A stretch of 64,000 bases of DNA from Corynebacterium lujinxingii (GCF_014490555.1 NZ_CP061032.1:496001-560000); one strand, 5' to 3'. Numbered from the stretch's first letter, positions 11,246-19,066 are shown. Notes: generated from the letters alone by a model not told the origin. Numbers and translations: made by a program.

Positions 11246-11659
11246 GTGCAGGGTTTGATCATCGACTACGCGGGTGTGCTCGATACGGGCGCAGAGGACG
11301 AGGGTCGCTGGAAGGCCCTTATTAGCGAAGCCAAGAAGAAAGACGTCGCCGTGGGCATCCTGTCCAACGAGGAAGGCGACGGCGAGGTTGCCGACGCAAT
11401 CCGCGAGTGGGAGTTCAAAGGCACCGTCGATGCGGTCGTGCTCTCTGGCGAGATCGGGGCGGAGAAGCCGGAGCGTGCCGCGTTCCAGGCAGCAGCCGAC
11501 GCCATTGGCATCGACTTGAACGAGTGCGTGATGATCGACGACGACATCATGAACGTCCGCGCCGCCGTGGAGTACGGCATGATCGGCATCCTGCACACCG
11601 CCATCGACCGCACCGCGGTGGAGATCCAGTCCCTGTTCGACATCGAGGGCGAGTTCTAG
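11246..11659 (+). CDS. HAD-superfamily hydrolase (HAD-IA type)
   Basis: A 137-residue HAD-like protein. Motif I is LIIDYAGVLD, where the first position of the DxD pair is Asp and the third residue is Ala-Gly rather than Asp, a departure from catalytic HAD phosphatases. Motif II is VGILSNEE, the motif III Lys is in EKPERAAF and motif IV is MIDDDIMN. The cap domain is minimal. GTG 11246 follows AGGAAAGAAGG. Substrate unknown; with the altered motif I it may have weak or changed activity. It is coupled to the next gene through a one-base TAGTG overlap. Confidence 0.85.
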   Translation: MQGLIIDYAGVLDTGAEDEGRWKALISEAKKKDVAVGILSNEEGDGEVADAIREWEFKGTVDAVVLSGEIGAEKPERAAFQAAADAIGIDLNECVMIDDDIMNVRAAVEYGMIGILHTAIDRTAVEIQSLFDIEGEF

Positions 11660-12153
11660 TGCGCGTCTACATCCCCGCCACCTTCGGCATGCTGCAGGCG
11701 CTGCAGGATAACGAGCTGCTGCACGCGCGCAGTGGCTGGGGCTTTTCCGCCACCAAGGCGTTGCACGACTTCTTCGTCTCGGGCGACGAGGAGGAAATTG
11801 AGGCGGTGGCGTTCGACGACGCTGCGTTGGCGTCGTTACGCTTGCTCGCGATTGGCGACGAGGAACGCTTCCCGCACCGCCGCGTGGTCGTTTCCGCCGA
11901 CGTGGACGCGACCGAGGCGCCCGACATGGGCGAGTCCGTGGTGCGCCTCGAGGGCCCGGTGCTGCTCGAGGACGTCGCCGCGATCCACGTCGACATCCAG
12001 GAGTCGGAGGAAGCCACCGCGAAGGCGATCGAGGCGGTCGACGCGGCTGACCTTGGCGACGAGGACGCGGAACTCACCGTCGGCGACGCCCAGGACAACT
12101 ACATGGCGTTTTACGACCCGAGCGAGTTAGCGTTCCTCCTCGAGCTGCTTTAA
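11659..12153 (+). CDS. DUF6912 family protein
   Basis: A 164-residue acidic cytoplasmic protein beginning MRVYIPATFGMLQALQDNEL, the conserved opening of the DUF6912 family in actinobacteria. Ends SELAFLLELL. No function is known, and there are no catalytic motifs or membrane segments. The GTG shares its first base with the TAG stop of the HAD gene, so translation is probably coupled. Its 3' end overlaps the 3' end of rsgA on the other strand by 27 bp. Confidence 0.8.
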   Translation: MRVYIPATFGMLQALQDNELLHARSGWGFSATKALHDFFVSGDEEEIEAVAFDDAALASLRLLAIGDEERFPHRRVVVSADVDATEAPDMGESVVRLEGPVLLEDVAAIHVDIQESEEATAKAIEAVDAADLGDEDAELTVGDAQDNYMAFYDPSELAFLLELL

Positions 12154-13152
12154 CTCCCACTCATTATTGCTGTGCAGCGCCTCCAGCAGGTGCCGCACCG
12201 CCATCGCGCGCCGGCCGACGGGGGAGTCGGTGTCCAACCCGTCCCACGCGCACTCCGGGTCCTTCGGCGGGCCCAGGTGGGTGCAGCCGCGGGGGCAGGC
12301 CTCGGCGGCCTCGGCGAGGTCGGGGAAGACCTGCACAATCTCCTCCGGCGCGACGTGGGCCAGCCCGAAGGAGCGGATGCCCGGGGTGTCGATGACCCAG
12401 CCGCCGCCGCCGGGCAGTTCCAGCGCCACAGACTGAGTGGAGGTGTGGCGGCCCTTGCCCACGCCGGAGACCTCGCCGGTTTCGCGGTCCGCGTCCGGCA
12501 CGATGCGGTTGACCAGCGTGGACTTACCCACCCCGGAGTGACCGATGAGCGCGGAGACGCGACCCTGGATCTCTCCTCGCAGCGCGTCAACGCCGTCCTC
12601 GACGCCGGTGCGCAGCACCTCCACACCCATATCGGCCAGCTCTCGCTCAAAGTCCGACGGGTCCGCCAGATCCGACTTGGTCACGCACACCACCGGGGTA
12701 ACCCCGCCGACGAACGCGGCGATCAGCGCGCGCTCGACGAACCCGGTGCGCGGCGGGGGATCGGCAGCCGCCACCACGATGAGCAGCAGCTCCGCGTTGG
12801 CGACGATGATGCGCTCGTACGGGTCGGTGTCGTCGGCGGTGCGGCGCAGCACGGAGGAGCGCTCCTCGCGCTTCACAATGCGAGCGAGCGTGTCCTTCGC
12901 ACCAGACGTGTCGCCGACAACGCCGACGCGGTCGCCGACCTCGATGGAGGTGCGCTTGAGATCCCGCGCGCGGGTGCACTGCAGCCTGGTGCCGGTATCA
13001 AGCACCACGCCCCACCGGCCGCGGTCTTTGGCCACGACCATGCCGAACTCGGCGTTGTCGTACGTGGGACGGTTCTTCGAACGTGGCCGCGACCCCTTGC
13101 CGGGGCGGATGCGGACGTCGGACTCGTCGTAGTCGGAAAAGCGGCGGCCCAT
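12127..13152 (-). CDS. rsgA: Ribosome small subunit-dependent GTPase A
   Basis: A 341-residue circularly permuted GTPase that helps mature the 30S subunit. An N-terminal OB fold (about 35-100) is followed by G4 (VTKSD, about 155), G1 (IGHSGVGKST, about 200), a G2 region (GRHTSTQ) and G3 (VIDTPGIRSFG, about 255). The C-terminal zinc finger ligands are CPRGCTHLGPPKDPEC. ATG 13152 shares one base with the TAA of aroA (TAATG), so rsgA is translated as the second gene of an aroA-rsgA unit, an arrangement common in actinobacteria. Confidence 0.95.
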   Translation of the reverse strand: MGRRFSDYDESDVRIRPGKGSRPRSKNRPTYDNAEFGMVVAKDRGRWGVVLDTGTRLQCTRARDLKRTSIEVGDRVGVVGDTSGAKDTLARIVKREERSSVLRRTADDTDPYERIIVANAELLLIVVAAADPPPRTGFVERALIAAFVGGVTPVVCVTKSDLADPSDFERELADMGVEVLRTGVEDGVDALRGEIQGRVSALIGHSGVGKSTLVNRIVPDADRETGEVSGVGKGRHTSTQSVALELPGGGGWVIDTPGIRSFGLAHVAPEEIVQVFPDLAEAAEACPRGCTHLGPPKDPECAWDGLDTDSPVGRRAMAVRHLLEALHSNNEWELKQLEEER

Positions 13153-14423
13153 TAGTGTGCGACCATCTCCTGCCACATCTCGTCGAAACCGGGCAGTGTC
13201 TTCGCGGTGGTGGCGATGTTTTCCACCTGCACGTCCTCCACCACCAGGCCGATAATCGCGCCGGCGGTGGCCATGCGGTGGTCGTCGTAGGTGTGCCATG
13301 TGCCGCCGCGCAGCGGTGCCGGGGTGATGCGCAGGCCGTCGCCCAATTCTTCGCAGTCGCCGCCGAGGCCGTTGAGTTCGGCGGTCAGCGCCGCCAGGCG
13401 GTCGGTCTCGTGGCCGCGCAGGTGCGCGATGCCGGTGAGTTCACTCGGCGAGTTCGCGCACGCCGCAAGTGCCGCGACAGTGGGGGTGAGCTCGCCGATA
13501 TCGCTCATGTCGATGCGGATGCCCTTCAGCTCACCCGGCTTCGGCCCGCGCACACTCAGCGCGTAGCCGGCGCCGTCGGCGATGAGGTCCACCTGGCAGC
13601 CCATGCGCTCCAGGATCGATTGCATGGTCGCGCCCGGCTGGGTGGTGCGCCGCGGCCAGTTGGGCACGCGCACCTCGCCGCCGGTGACGGCCGCCGCGGA
13701 CAAAAACGGGGCGGCGTTGGACAGATCCGGCTCGATGATCCAGTGGGTGCCGCGGATCTCCTGCGCGGCCACGTCCCAGGTGTTGCGGGTGGCCTGGACG
13801 GTCACGCCGGCGTCGGCAAGCATCGCGAGCGTCATCTCGATGTGCGGCATCGACGGCAGGGGGCCGCCGGTGTGGCGGATGGACACGCCGCGCTCGAACC
13901 GCGCCGCTGATAGCAGCAGGCCGGAGACGAACTGGGAGGAGCCGGAGGCGTCGATCGCCACCGGGCCGCCCTGGGCGCCGCCGGTGCCGTGGACCGTAAA
14001 CGGCATGCCCTCACCCGCGACGGAGACACCGAGGTCGCGCAGCGCATCGAGGATGGTGGCAATAGGGCGGTTGCGGGCGTGCGCGTCGCCGTCGAACAGC
14101 ACTGGGCCGTCAGCGAACGCGGCCACCGGCGGCACGAAGCGCATCACCGTGCCGGCTAGCCCGCAGTCCACGGTGGTGCCGTGTAGGGCGCCCGGGGTGA
14201 CGTGGATGATGTCGTCGTCACGCGAAAAAGTTGTGCCCATGTCGGCGAGCGCGGCTTCCATCAAATCCGTGTCGCGCGAGCGCAGCGCACCCGTAATCGT
14301 CGACGGGCCGCTCGCCAGCGCGGAGAGAATGTACGCGCGGTTGGTCATGGATTTCGATCCCGGCACGGTTTGCGAGTGCGTGATCGGGGACGGGTGGAAC
14401 GGCGCGGACCACATTTCTGTCAT
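13152..14423 (-). CDS. aroA: 3-phosphoshikimate 1-carboxyvinyltransferase (EPSP synthase)
   Basis: A 423-residue enzyme of the shikimate pathway joining shikimate-3-phosphate and PEP. The substrate loop PGSKSMTNRA lies at about 21-30 and the second signature (RGHETDRLAAL-like, about 330-345) is present. The two-domain inside-out barrel length is normal. The residue pattern near position 90 (GLAGTVMRFVPP) corresponds to the region governing glyphosate binding; it reads as ordinary sensitive type. Start ATG 14423 gives a short N-terminal extension MTEMWSAPFHPS typical of corynebacteria. It is divergent from the SRAP gene with 22 bp between starts. Confidence 0.95.
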   Translation of the reverse strand: MTEMWSAPFHPSPITHSQTVPGSKSMTNRAYILSALASGPSTITGALRSRDTDLMEAALADMGTTFSRDDDIIHVTPGALHGTTVDCGLAGTVMRFVPPVAAFADGPVLFDGDAHARNRPIATILDALRDLGVSVAGEGMPFTVHGTGGAQGGPVAIDASGSSQFVSGLLLSAARFERGVSIRHTGGPLPSMPHIEMTLAMLADAGVTVQATRNTWDVAAQEIRGTHWIIEPDLSNAAPFLSAAAVTGGEVRVPNWPRRTTQPGATMQSILERMGCQVDLIADGAGYALSVRGPKPGELKGIRIDMSDIGELTPTVAALAACANSPSELTGIAHLRGHETDRLAALTAELNGLGGDCEELGDGLRITPAPLRGGTWHTYDDHRMATAGAIIGLVVEDVQVENIATTAKTLPGFDEMWQEMVAH

Positions 14424-14445
14424 GGATCACATGATAATGGAGCGC

Positions 14446-15102
14446 ATGTGCGGAAGATTCGTCCTTTTTACAACCGGTGACGATCTCGTCGCCGAGGTAG
14501 CAACCCTGCCCGGCGTCGACAGCGTCCAAGCCCCCGACGGCACCCCGCCTGCGCGCTACAACATCGCGCCGACGAACCAAGTGCCGCTGATCCGGATCGC
14601 CGAGCATGAGGCGCTTATCGACGCCGCCCGCTGGGGCCTTCTCCCATCCTGGAAGAAAGACGACACCGGCCCGCCGCTGTTTAACGCCCGGGGCGAGACA
14701 GTGGCGGAAAAGCCGTCGTTTCGCAGCGCATTTAAATCGCGCCGCGGGCTGATGGTGCTCGACGGCTACTACGAGTGGAAGCAGACCGAATCCGGCAAGC
14801 AGCCGTATTACGTGCGACCCGAGGAGGGGCTGCTCTACGCCGCGGCGCTGTGGGACACCGGCCTGGACCGTCTGTCCACCACCATGGTGACCACCGAGGC
14901 CACCGACAACATGGCGTGGCTGCACCACCGGTTGCCGCTGTTTTTGGCCCGCGACGAGATCGAACAGTGGGCTTCGGGCACGCCCGAGGAGGCTATGGAG
15001 CTACTGCACCCGTCGCGGGTGGCGGACACCTTCCAGTGGAACGAGGCCGCGCGCGAGGTGGGCAACGTGCGCAACGACTACGCGGAGCTAATCAGTCCGT
15101 AG
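14446..15102 (+). CDS. SOS response-associated peptidase (SRAP, YedK/HMCES type)
   Basis: A 218-residue SRAP protein that forms a thiazolidine crosslink with abasic sites in single-stranded DNA and so shields them. The N-terminal MCGRF supplies the catalytic Cys2 after Met removal. Other active-site positions are the Asn in YNIAPT, Glu in GYYEW and His in WLHHRLPLFL. ATG 14446 is fixed by the requirement that Cys follow Met directly. The frame remains open upstream but that part is antisense to aroA. It converges on the deacylase gene with an 11 bp overlap of 3' ends. Confidence 0.93.
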   Translation: MCGRFVLFTTGDDLVAEVATLPGVDSVQAPDGTPPARYNIAPTNQVPLIRIAEHEALIDAARWGLLPSWKKDDTGPPLFNARGETVAEKPSFRSAFKSRRGLMVLDGYYEWKQTESGKQPYYVRPEEGLLYAAALWDTGLDRLSTTMVTTEATDNMAWLHHRLPLFLARDEIEQWASGTPEEAMELLHPSRVADTFQWNEAAREVGNVRNDYAELISP

Positions 15103-15556
15103 CTATAGGTGCGAACTTCGCGCCCATGAGCTCCGCCAGGTCCTTGGGTGCAATAGCTATAGACACACCCCGCTGGCCGCCGGAGACGTGGATGGTGGGC
15201 TCGGCGGCGACGGAGTCGTCGATAAGCGTGGGCATGCGCCTGGTGGTTCCGAGCGGCGAGATACCGCCCACGACGTAGCCGGTGGCACGTTGGGCTTCGG
15301 ACGGTTCGGTCATTTCGGCGCGCTTCCAGCCCAGCGCTTTCGCCGCCGCTTTGAGCGACAGGTGGCCTGCGACCGGAACGCAGCACACGGCGAGGTCGCG
15401 GTCGTGGTGGATCACCAGGGTCTTCATGACCACGCGTGGGTCGATGCCAAGCTCCTCAGCGGCGTGGGCGCCGAAATTGTCCTGGCCAGAAACGTATTCG
15501 AGGACCTCGTGCGGGGTGTTAGAAAGGGCGGCGATCGCCCGAGTCTTAGCAGCCAT
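15092..15556 (-). CDS. ybaK: YbaK/EbsC-type aminoacyl-tRNA deacylase
   Basis: A 154-residue editing protein of the YbaK/ProX superfamily, likely clearing Cys-tRNA(Pro) or a similar mischarged tRNA. The signature GYVVGGISPLGTTRRMPTLID (about 104-124, quoted in parts: GYVVGGISP and PTLID) and the Lys-rich segment LSLKAAAKALGWKRAEM match YbaK. ATG 15556 (MAAKTRAIAAL) fits homologues better than the upstream ATG at 15592, which would overlap the sigH start on the opposite strand. Exact tRNA substrate cannot be told from sequence. Confidence 0.88.
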   Translation of the reverse strand: MAAKTRAIAALSNTPHEVLEYVSGQDNFGAHAAEELGIDPRVVMKTLVIHHDRDLAVCCVPVAGHLSLKAAAKALGWKRAEMTEPSEAQRATGYVVGGISPLGTTRRMPTLIDDSVAAEPTIHVSGGQRGVSIAIAPKDLAELMGAKFAPIATD

Positions 15557-15577
15557 GGGGCTAGGGTAGCGCTGGCC

Positions 15578-15583
15578 TACAAT
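15578..15583 (+). promoter_or_regulatory. -10 element giving a probably leaderless sigH transcript
   Basis: TACAAT lies seven bases before the sigH ATG at 15591, so transcription would begin at or next to the start codon. No ribosome site fits in that space. Confidence 0.55.
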
Positions 15584-15590
15584 AACGGGC

Positions 15591-16211
15591 ATGCCCGAAA
15601 CCGAGCTAGATAAGGAAGCGCAGCAGCGCTTTGCCGACGAAGCGATGCCGCTGCTTGACCAGCTCTACGGCGGCGCGCTGCGCATGACGCGCAACCCGCA
15701 GGATGCCGAGGACCTGGTGCAGGAGACCTACCTCAAGGCGTACAAAAACTTTGACAGTTTCACGCCGGGCACCAATTTAAAGGCGTGGTTGTACCGGATT
15801 ATGACCAACACCTACATCAACACCTACCGCAAAAAGCAGCGCCGCCCGCTGGTGACCTCGGCGGACGACGTGACGGACAACCAGCTCTACACCTCGAGCT
15901 CGCACGACTCGACCGGGCTCGAGTCCGCGGAGGTGGAGGCGCTCAAGGCAATGCCGAACTCGAAGATCTCCGAGGCGCTCAACGCACTGAACGAGGACTA
16001 CCGCATGGTGGTCTACTACGCCGACGTGGAGGGGCTGGCCTACAAGGAAATCGCCGAAGTGCTGGACATTCCGATGGGCACGGTGATGAGCCGACTGCAC
16101 CGTGGAAGAAAACAGTTGCGCGGCATGTTGAAGGACGTGGCAAGGGAACGGGGCATCGGCCTCGACCACGCAGACATGCAGGACAACGACACTGCGGCGA
16201 AGGAGAAGTAA
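15591..16211 (+). CDS. sigH: ECF sigma factor SigH (SigR type)
   Basis: A 206-residue group 4 sigma factor directing the thiol-oxidative and heat stress regulon. Region 2 is about 25-95 (NPQDAEDLVQETYLKAYK and WLYRIMTNTYINTYRKKQR), region 4 about 130-190 (MVVYYADVEGLAYKEIAEVL and GTVMSRLHRGRKQLRG). The immediate downstream gene is its zinc anti-sigma factor, overlapping by one base (TAATG), the standard SigR-RsrA arrangement. Promoter recognition in relatives is GGAA/GTT; I do not see a clean self-promoter of that kind here, and the visible -10 is housekeeping-like. Confidence 0.95.
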   Translation: MPETELDKEAQQRFADEAMPLLDQLYGGALRMTRNPQDAEDLVQETYLKAYKNFDSFTPGTNLKAWLYRIMTNTYINTYRKKQRRPLVTSADDVTDNQLYTSSSHDSTGLESAEVEALKAMPNSKISEALNALNEDYRMVVYYADVEGLAYKEIAEVLDIPMGTVMSRLHRGRKQLRGMLKDVARERGIGLDHADMQDNDTAAKEK

Positions 16212-16462
16212 TGGCTACCGGACACGGGTGCGAGTCCACCCACCGCCTGCTGTGCGAACTTTTCGACGAAGAAACCACGCCTCAACGACGCGCGGAAATC
16301 ACCTCCGAGATCGCCGAGTGCCCCGAGTGCCTCCGCATCGCCGAGTCTGAGCGCGACGTCCGCGCGATCGTGCGCGATTGCTGCCAGTCGGCCAAGGCCC
16401 CCGAGCCGCTGCGCCAGCGCATCATCACCACCATCTCCTACACCGAAGTCAGGTGGGCATAA
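16211..16462 (+). CDS. rshA: Mycothiol-system anti-sigma factor RshA
   Basis: An 83-residue zinc-associated anti-sigma factor that holds SigH until oxidation breaks its cysteine cluster. The CxxC pair is ECPECL near residues 37-40, and the later RDCCQS pair near 59-60 matches RsrA. The HxxxCxxC histidine is replaced: four residues before the first Cys of CPEC there is Glu (SEIAECPEC). Other histidines (positions 5 and 11) and cysteines (7 and 15) lie N-terminal and could supply the ligand. Position after sigH, size and the C-terminal half (EPLRQRIITTI) make the identity clear despite this change. Confidence 0.9.
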   Translation: MATGHGCESTHRLLCELFDEETTPQRRAEITSEIAECPECLRIAESERDVRAIVRDCCQSAKAPEPLRQRIITTISYTEVRWA

Positions 16463-16483
16463 GCGCTTTTTGCTTGACGACGA

Positions 16484-16523
16484 ACCCCCGTTGCGGCCAC
16501 GTTGCCACAACGGGGGTATTTTT
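16484..16523 (+). terminator. Rho-independent terminator of sigH-rshA
   Basis: ACCCCCGTTG at 16484-16493 pairs perfectly with CAACGGGGGT at 16508-16517, followed by ATTTTT. Confidence 0.88.
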
Positions 16524-16545
16524 CGGGGGTAGTCAGTCAGGTATG

Positions 16546-16836
16546 AACGTTGAACAATCTGCCCGCTTGTGGGCGGGCGTTCACATTTTTAGCTTCTTCA
16601 GGTCTCTTTAGTTGCGTTTCTGCAGGTAAGCGTAGTTGTAATGACGTTTCATATATTTAGCCTAAGAATGCATAGTATGCATTCATAAAGATTGTTCAAC
16701 GATAAATGGTGACGCGCCACCGGACTGTTGAACAACCTTGTTTCGGGGCGGCGTTTTGGGGTCGGATTGATGAACAATCTGCACCTTAACCAGCGTGTAA
16801 ACGTTGAACAATCCGAACAAAACGTTGAACAATCCG
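16546..16836. repeat. Six copies of a GTTGAACAATC element upstream of the metzincin
   Basis: Copies: AACGTTGAACAATC at 16546-16559 (+), CGTTGAACAATCT at 16689-16701 (minus strand), GTTGAACAACC at 16727-16737 (+), TGAACAATCT at 16771-16780 (+), and AACGTTGAACAATCCG at 16800-16815 and 16821-16836 (+). The last two are identical over 16 bases and start 21 bp apart, two turns of the helix, so a protein bound at both would lie on one face. The element lies only in this 490 bp gene-free stretch. It resembles a multi-site operator; I do not know the regulator. Confidence 0.75.
16666..16684. promoter_or_regulatory. Perfect 9-1-9 palindrome, possible operator
   Basis: GAATGCATA, one base, TATGCATTC: a perfect inverted repeat in an AT-rich stretch between the rshA terminator and the metzincin gene. 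The short spacing suits a dimeric DNA-binding protein better than an RNA hairpin. Confidence 0.5.
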
Positions 16837-16950
16837 GGTGTTTCTAGCTGTCCATTTGATGCGCTTTACCTGCGCATACTCCGTGCATAAACTCAAGGGT
16901 GTCAGGAAGAGAGGTCCTGGCCGAGACAGTTACTAACAAGGAGCAGAACA

Positions 16951-18363
16951 ATGCGAAACGCAATCCGCAACAGCATCGCGGCAGCACTCGCAGCATCCAT
17001 CGCAATCGCGGGCGTCGCCCCGGCCAACGCTCAAGACACCCTTGAGGGTTCGGACAACGCCTCCGCAGTAGCTGTTGAGAAGGCGAACCCGAACGCGGAG
17101 CACCGCGGCAACGGCGAGCAGGTCGACCTCAAGGCCGACCAGGACGGCGACGGCATCCCGGACGCATGGGAAGCCAACGGCGTCATCCTCATGGACGGCA
17201 CCGAACTGCCGCTGCCGGCTTACGGTGTCGACGTTGACCGCCCGGACCTGTTCCTCCAGTTGAACTGGATGGCCTCCGAGTACAAGAGCCTCGGCTGCGA
17301 CGAGGCCCCGCGGAAGGAGTGCGACAGCGCGAGCCAGCGCGAGTACGCCCCGTCGGCCGAGTCCCTCGATGAGATGGTTGACCTCTTCGACGCCCACGGC
17401 GTGAACCTCCACATCGATGCCGGCGACGTGTACACCAACATCCCGAACTACGAGACCCACGGCGGCGAGACGGTCGACTACGCGAAGTACTACTTCGAAA
17501 ACGACGTCCCGGCCTACAAGATGCTGGATAACCTCGACGAGTTCCTCGGCGAGCGCCAGAACATCTTCCGCATCGGCGTCATCGGCGACCAGATCGAGGC
17601 CGGCAACTACGCCTCGGGCATCTCGCTGGTGGGCGACAACTCGTTCTTCATCGCCAACCACCGCCTGATGAACACAGATGAGAAGCTGCGCAACACCATC
17701 CTCCACGAGTTCGGCCACACCCTCGGCCTGCGCCACTACGGTGCCAAGGAAGTCCTCGGCGGCGTGAGCAACAGCCAGGCGATGGACGCCGCCTACCAGT
17801 CGGTGATGAACTACCAGTACCAGTTCAGCCACTTCAACTACTCGGAACACCCGTACGTGCTCGACGGTCCGCAGGGCCCGATCCACGTGCCGGCCGACTG
17901 GGACATGTTGAAGATCGGTAACCACCGCATCGGCTACGAAGCCCTGCAGATCGCCGACTTTGGCAACATGCGCGGCCAGGTGCCGGAGCGCTTCCGCCAG
18001 ATGAAGCAGGTGGAATTGGTCGAGGCAGTCAAACCGGACGCCGAGCAGGAGGCCGCCGTGGCCGAGGCTGAAAACAAGCCGGAGGTCGAGGGCAACGCTA
18101 AGGAAGCCGAGGCCCAGGTTGTGAAGGAAGCCGCCAAGGACGTTGTCAAGGACGCAGCCCAGGATGCTGCTAAGGAGAAGGCTGGCGAGAAGGTTGACGC
18201 GAAGGCTGATGAGGCGCAGCCGGTCCAGCAGGTCCAGCAGCAGGCGCCGGCCAAGCAGGCCAAGCAGGCCGCCGCGGCAGACGTGAACGTCATGGCAATC
18301 ATCGCCCCGATCGTCGCACTGGCAGCCATCATCGGGATCGGCTTCGCGGTCAGCTCGATGTAG
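16951..18363 (+). CDS. Secreted, C-terminally anchored zinc metalloprotease of metzincin type
   Basis: A 470-residue exported protease. The signal peptide ends near PANAQ (about 30). A calcium-loop-like DQDGDGIPDAWE follows at about 65-76. The catalytic motif is HEFGHTLGLRHYG (about 252-264), three zinc histidines plus Glu, and a Met-turn candidate SVMNY lies about 33 residues later, both metzincin hallmarks. From about 355 to 445 the chain is Ala/Glu/Lys/Gln-rich, a wall-spanning spacer, and the last 25 residues (MAIIAPIVALAAIIGIGFAV) form a membrane anchor. Start ATG 16951 has AAGGAGC. Substrate unknown; surface display is inferred from the anchor. I do not place it in a named MEROPS family. 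Confidence 0.82.
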   Translation: MRNAIRNSIAAALAASIAIAGVAPANAQDTLEGSDNASAVAVEKANPNAEHRGNGEQVDLKADQDGDGIPDAWEANGVILMDGTELPLPAYGVDVDRPDLFLQLNWMASEYKSLGCDEAPRKECDSASQREYAPSAESLDEMVDLFDAHGVNLHIDAGDVYTNIPNYETHGGETVDYAKYYFENDVPAYKMLDNLDEFLGERQNIFRIGVIGDQIEAGNYASGISLVGDNSFFIANHRLMNTDEKLRNTILHEFGHTLGLRHYGAKEVLGGVSNSQAMDAAYQSVMNYQYQFSHFNYSEHPYVLDGPQGPIHVPADWDMLKIGNHRIGYEALQIADFGNMRGQVPERFRQMKQVELVEAVKPDAEQEAAVAEAENKPEVEGNAKEAEAQVVKEAAKDVVKDAAQDAAKEKAGEKVDAKADEAQPVQQVQQQAPAKQAKQAAAADVNVMAIIAPIVALAAIIGIGFAVSSM

Positions 18364-18394
18364 GCCGGTGACGGGGTCGTCGTAAAGCAAAAGA

Positions 18395-18424
18395 CCCGGT
18401 GTCCTCCAGATGGAGGGCACCGGG
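18395..18424. terminator. Bidirectional terminator between metzincin and bL37 genes
   Basis: CCCGGTG with CCTCCA pairs with TGGAGG and CACCGGG across a two-base loop, one mismatch position on each side. T-runs follow on both strands (CCTTTG on plus, TCTTTTGC on minus), so it can serve both convergent genes. Confidence 0.75.
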
Positions 18425-18441
18425 CCTTTGACGTTTCGGGC

Positions 18442-18516
18442 TTATGCGCCCGGACGCTTGCCGTGGTTGGCCTTGTTCTTGCGGCGATCCTTGCGCTTAC
18501 GACCACGCTTGCTCAT
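18442..18516 (-). CDS. Ribosomal protein bL37
   Basis: A 24-residue highly basic protein, MSKRGRKRKDRRKNKANHG followed by KRPGA. It matches bL37, the very small actinobacterial large-subunit protein of the AURKAIP1/COX24-like group, found in mycobacterial ribosome structures. It is too short for most gene finders. ATG 18516 has GGAG six bases upstream. It lies between the metzincin gene and whiB1; the shared terminator closes its 3' end. Confidence 0.92.
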   Translation of the reverse strand: MSKRGRKRKDRRKNKANHGKRPGA

Positions 18517-18587
18517 GGGGTCTCCTTAAATTAGCTGTACCGGTAACAGATGTCCCACTGTATCGCCTGCGATAACGCAGGTAAAAA

Positions 18588-18851
18588 TTAGGCGGACAGA
18601 CGAGCGCGGTTGCGGGCGCGCGCCTTGTTGCGACGCTTCAGCGCGCGGCGCTCCTCCTCAGACAGGCCGCCCCAGACGCCGGCGTCCTGGCCGGTCTCGA
18701 GTGCCCACTTCAGGCACTGGGAAGTGACAGGGCAGCGGTGGCAGACCAGCTTGGCCTGCGCGATCTGCGACAGGGCCGGGCCGGAGTTGCCCACCGGGAA
18801 GAACAGTTCGGGGTCCTCGTCGCGGCAAATTGCTTCGTGGCGCCAATCCAT
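18588..18851 (-). CDS. whiB1: WhiB-family iron-sulfur regulator WhiB1
   Basis: An 87-residue WhiB protein. The four cluster cysteines are in EAICRDED (about 9) and CHRCPVTSQC (about 37, 40, 46), followed by the GVWGG turn and a basic C-terminal helix (RRALKRRNKARARNRA) that contacts DNA. WhiB1 binds a [4Fe-4S] cluster, reacts with nitric oxide and binds region 4 of the housekeeping sigma factor; it is essential in mycobacteria. ATG 18851 has AAGGAG seven bases upstream; the upstream in-frame codons are not needed. The adjacent bL37 gene is usual in relatives. Confidence 0.94.
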   Translation of the reverse strand: MDWRHEAICRDEDPELFFPVGNSGPALSQIAQAKLVCHRCPVTSQCLKWALETGQDAGVWGGLSEEERRALKRRNKARARNRARLSA

Positions 18852-18971
18852 GATGATGCTCCTTAGAAAGTCGTGTTGGTACTGCGTGGTCGGTTTTCTG
18901 CACACCACATTGACACCCACTTATCGAGGGTGTGTTGCAAACAAAGTTTGATTCCTGGCCCCGGGCGGTGT

Positions 18972-19066
18972 TTCTCGGTGGATCCGAGAACCCGTCTTCC
19001 GGTTTACCGGGCGTTAACCCTGTGGTGGCTGAGGGTTAAGGGCTGTGTAACCAGCCCGTTGTTTTT
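18972..19066 (+). ncRNA. Candidate structured small RNA ending in a terminator
   Basis: Four hairpins follow one another: TTCTCGG/CCGAGAA (18972-18990), CCGG-TTTA-CCGG near 19000-19011, TTAACCCT/AGGGTTAA (19014-19039) and GGGCTG/CAGCCC (19040-19057) followed by GTTGTTTTT. A perfect -35 TTGACA lies at 18910-18915, though the matching -10 is weak. No coding frame fits. The arrangement is what an independent small RNA upstream of whiB1 would look like. It could instead be a whiB1 control region read on the other strand. Confidence 0.35.

Noticed and set aside
13582..14445. A long N-terminal extension of the SRAP gene
   Set aside because: It would remove the requirement for Cys at position 2 and runs antisense through aroA.
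16933..18420. A 495-codon minus-strand frame opposite the metzincin
   Set aside because: The plus frame has signal peptide, zinc motif, Met-turn and anchor; the antisense frame has none.
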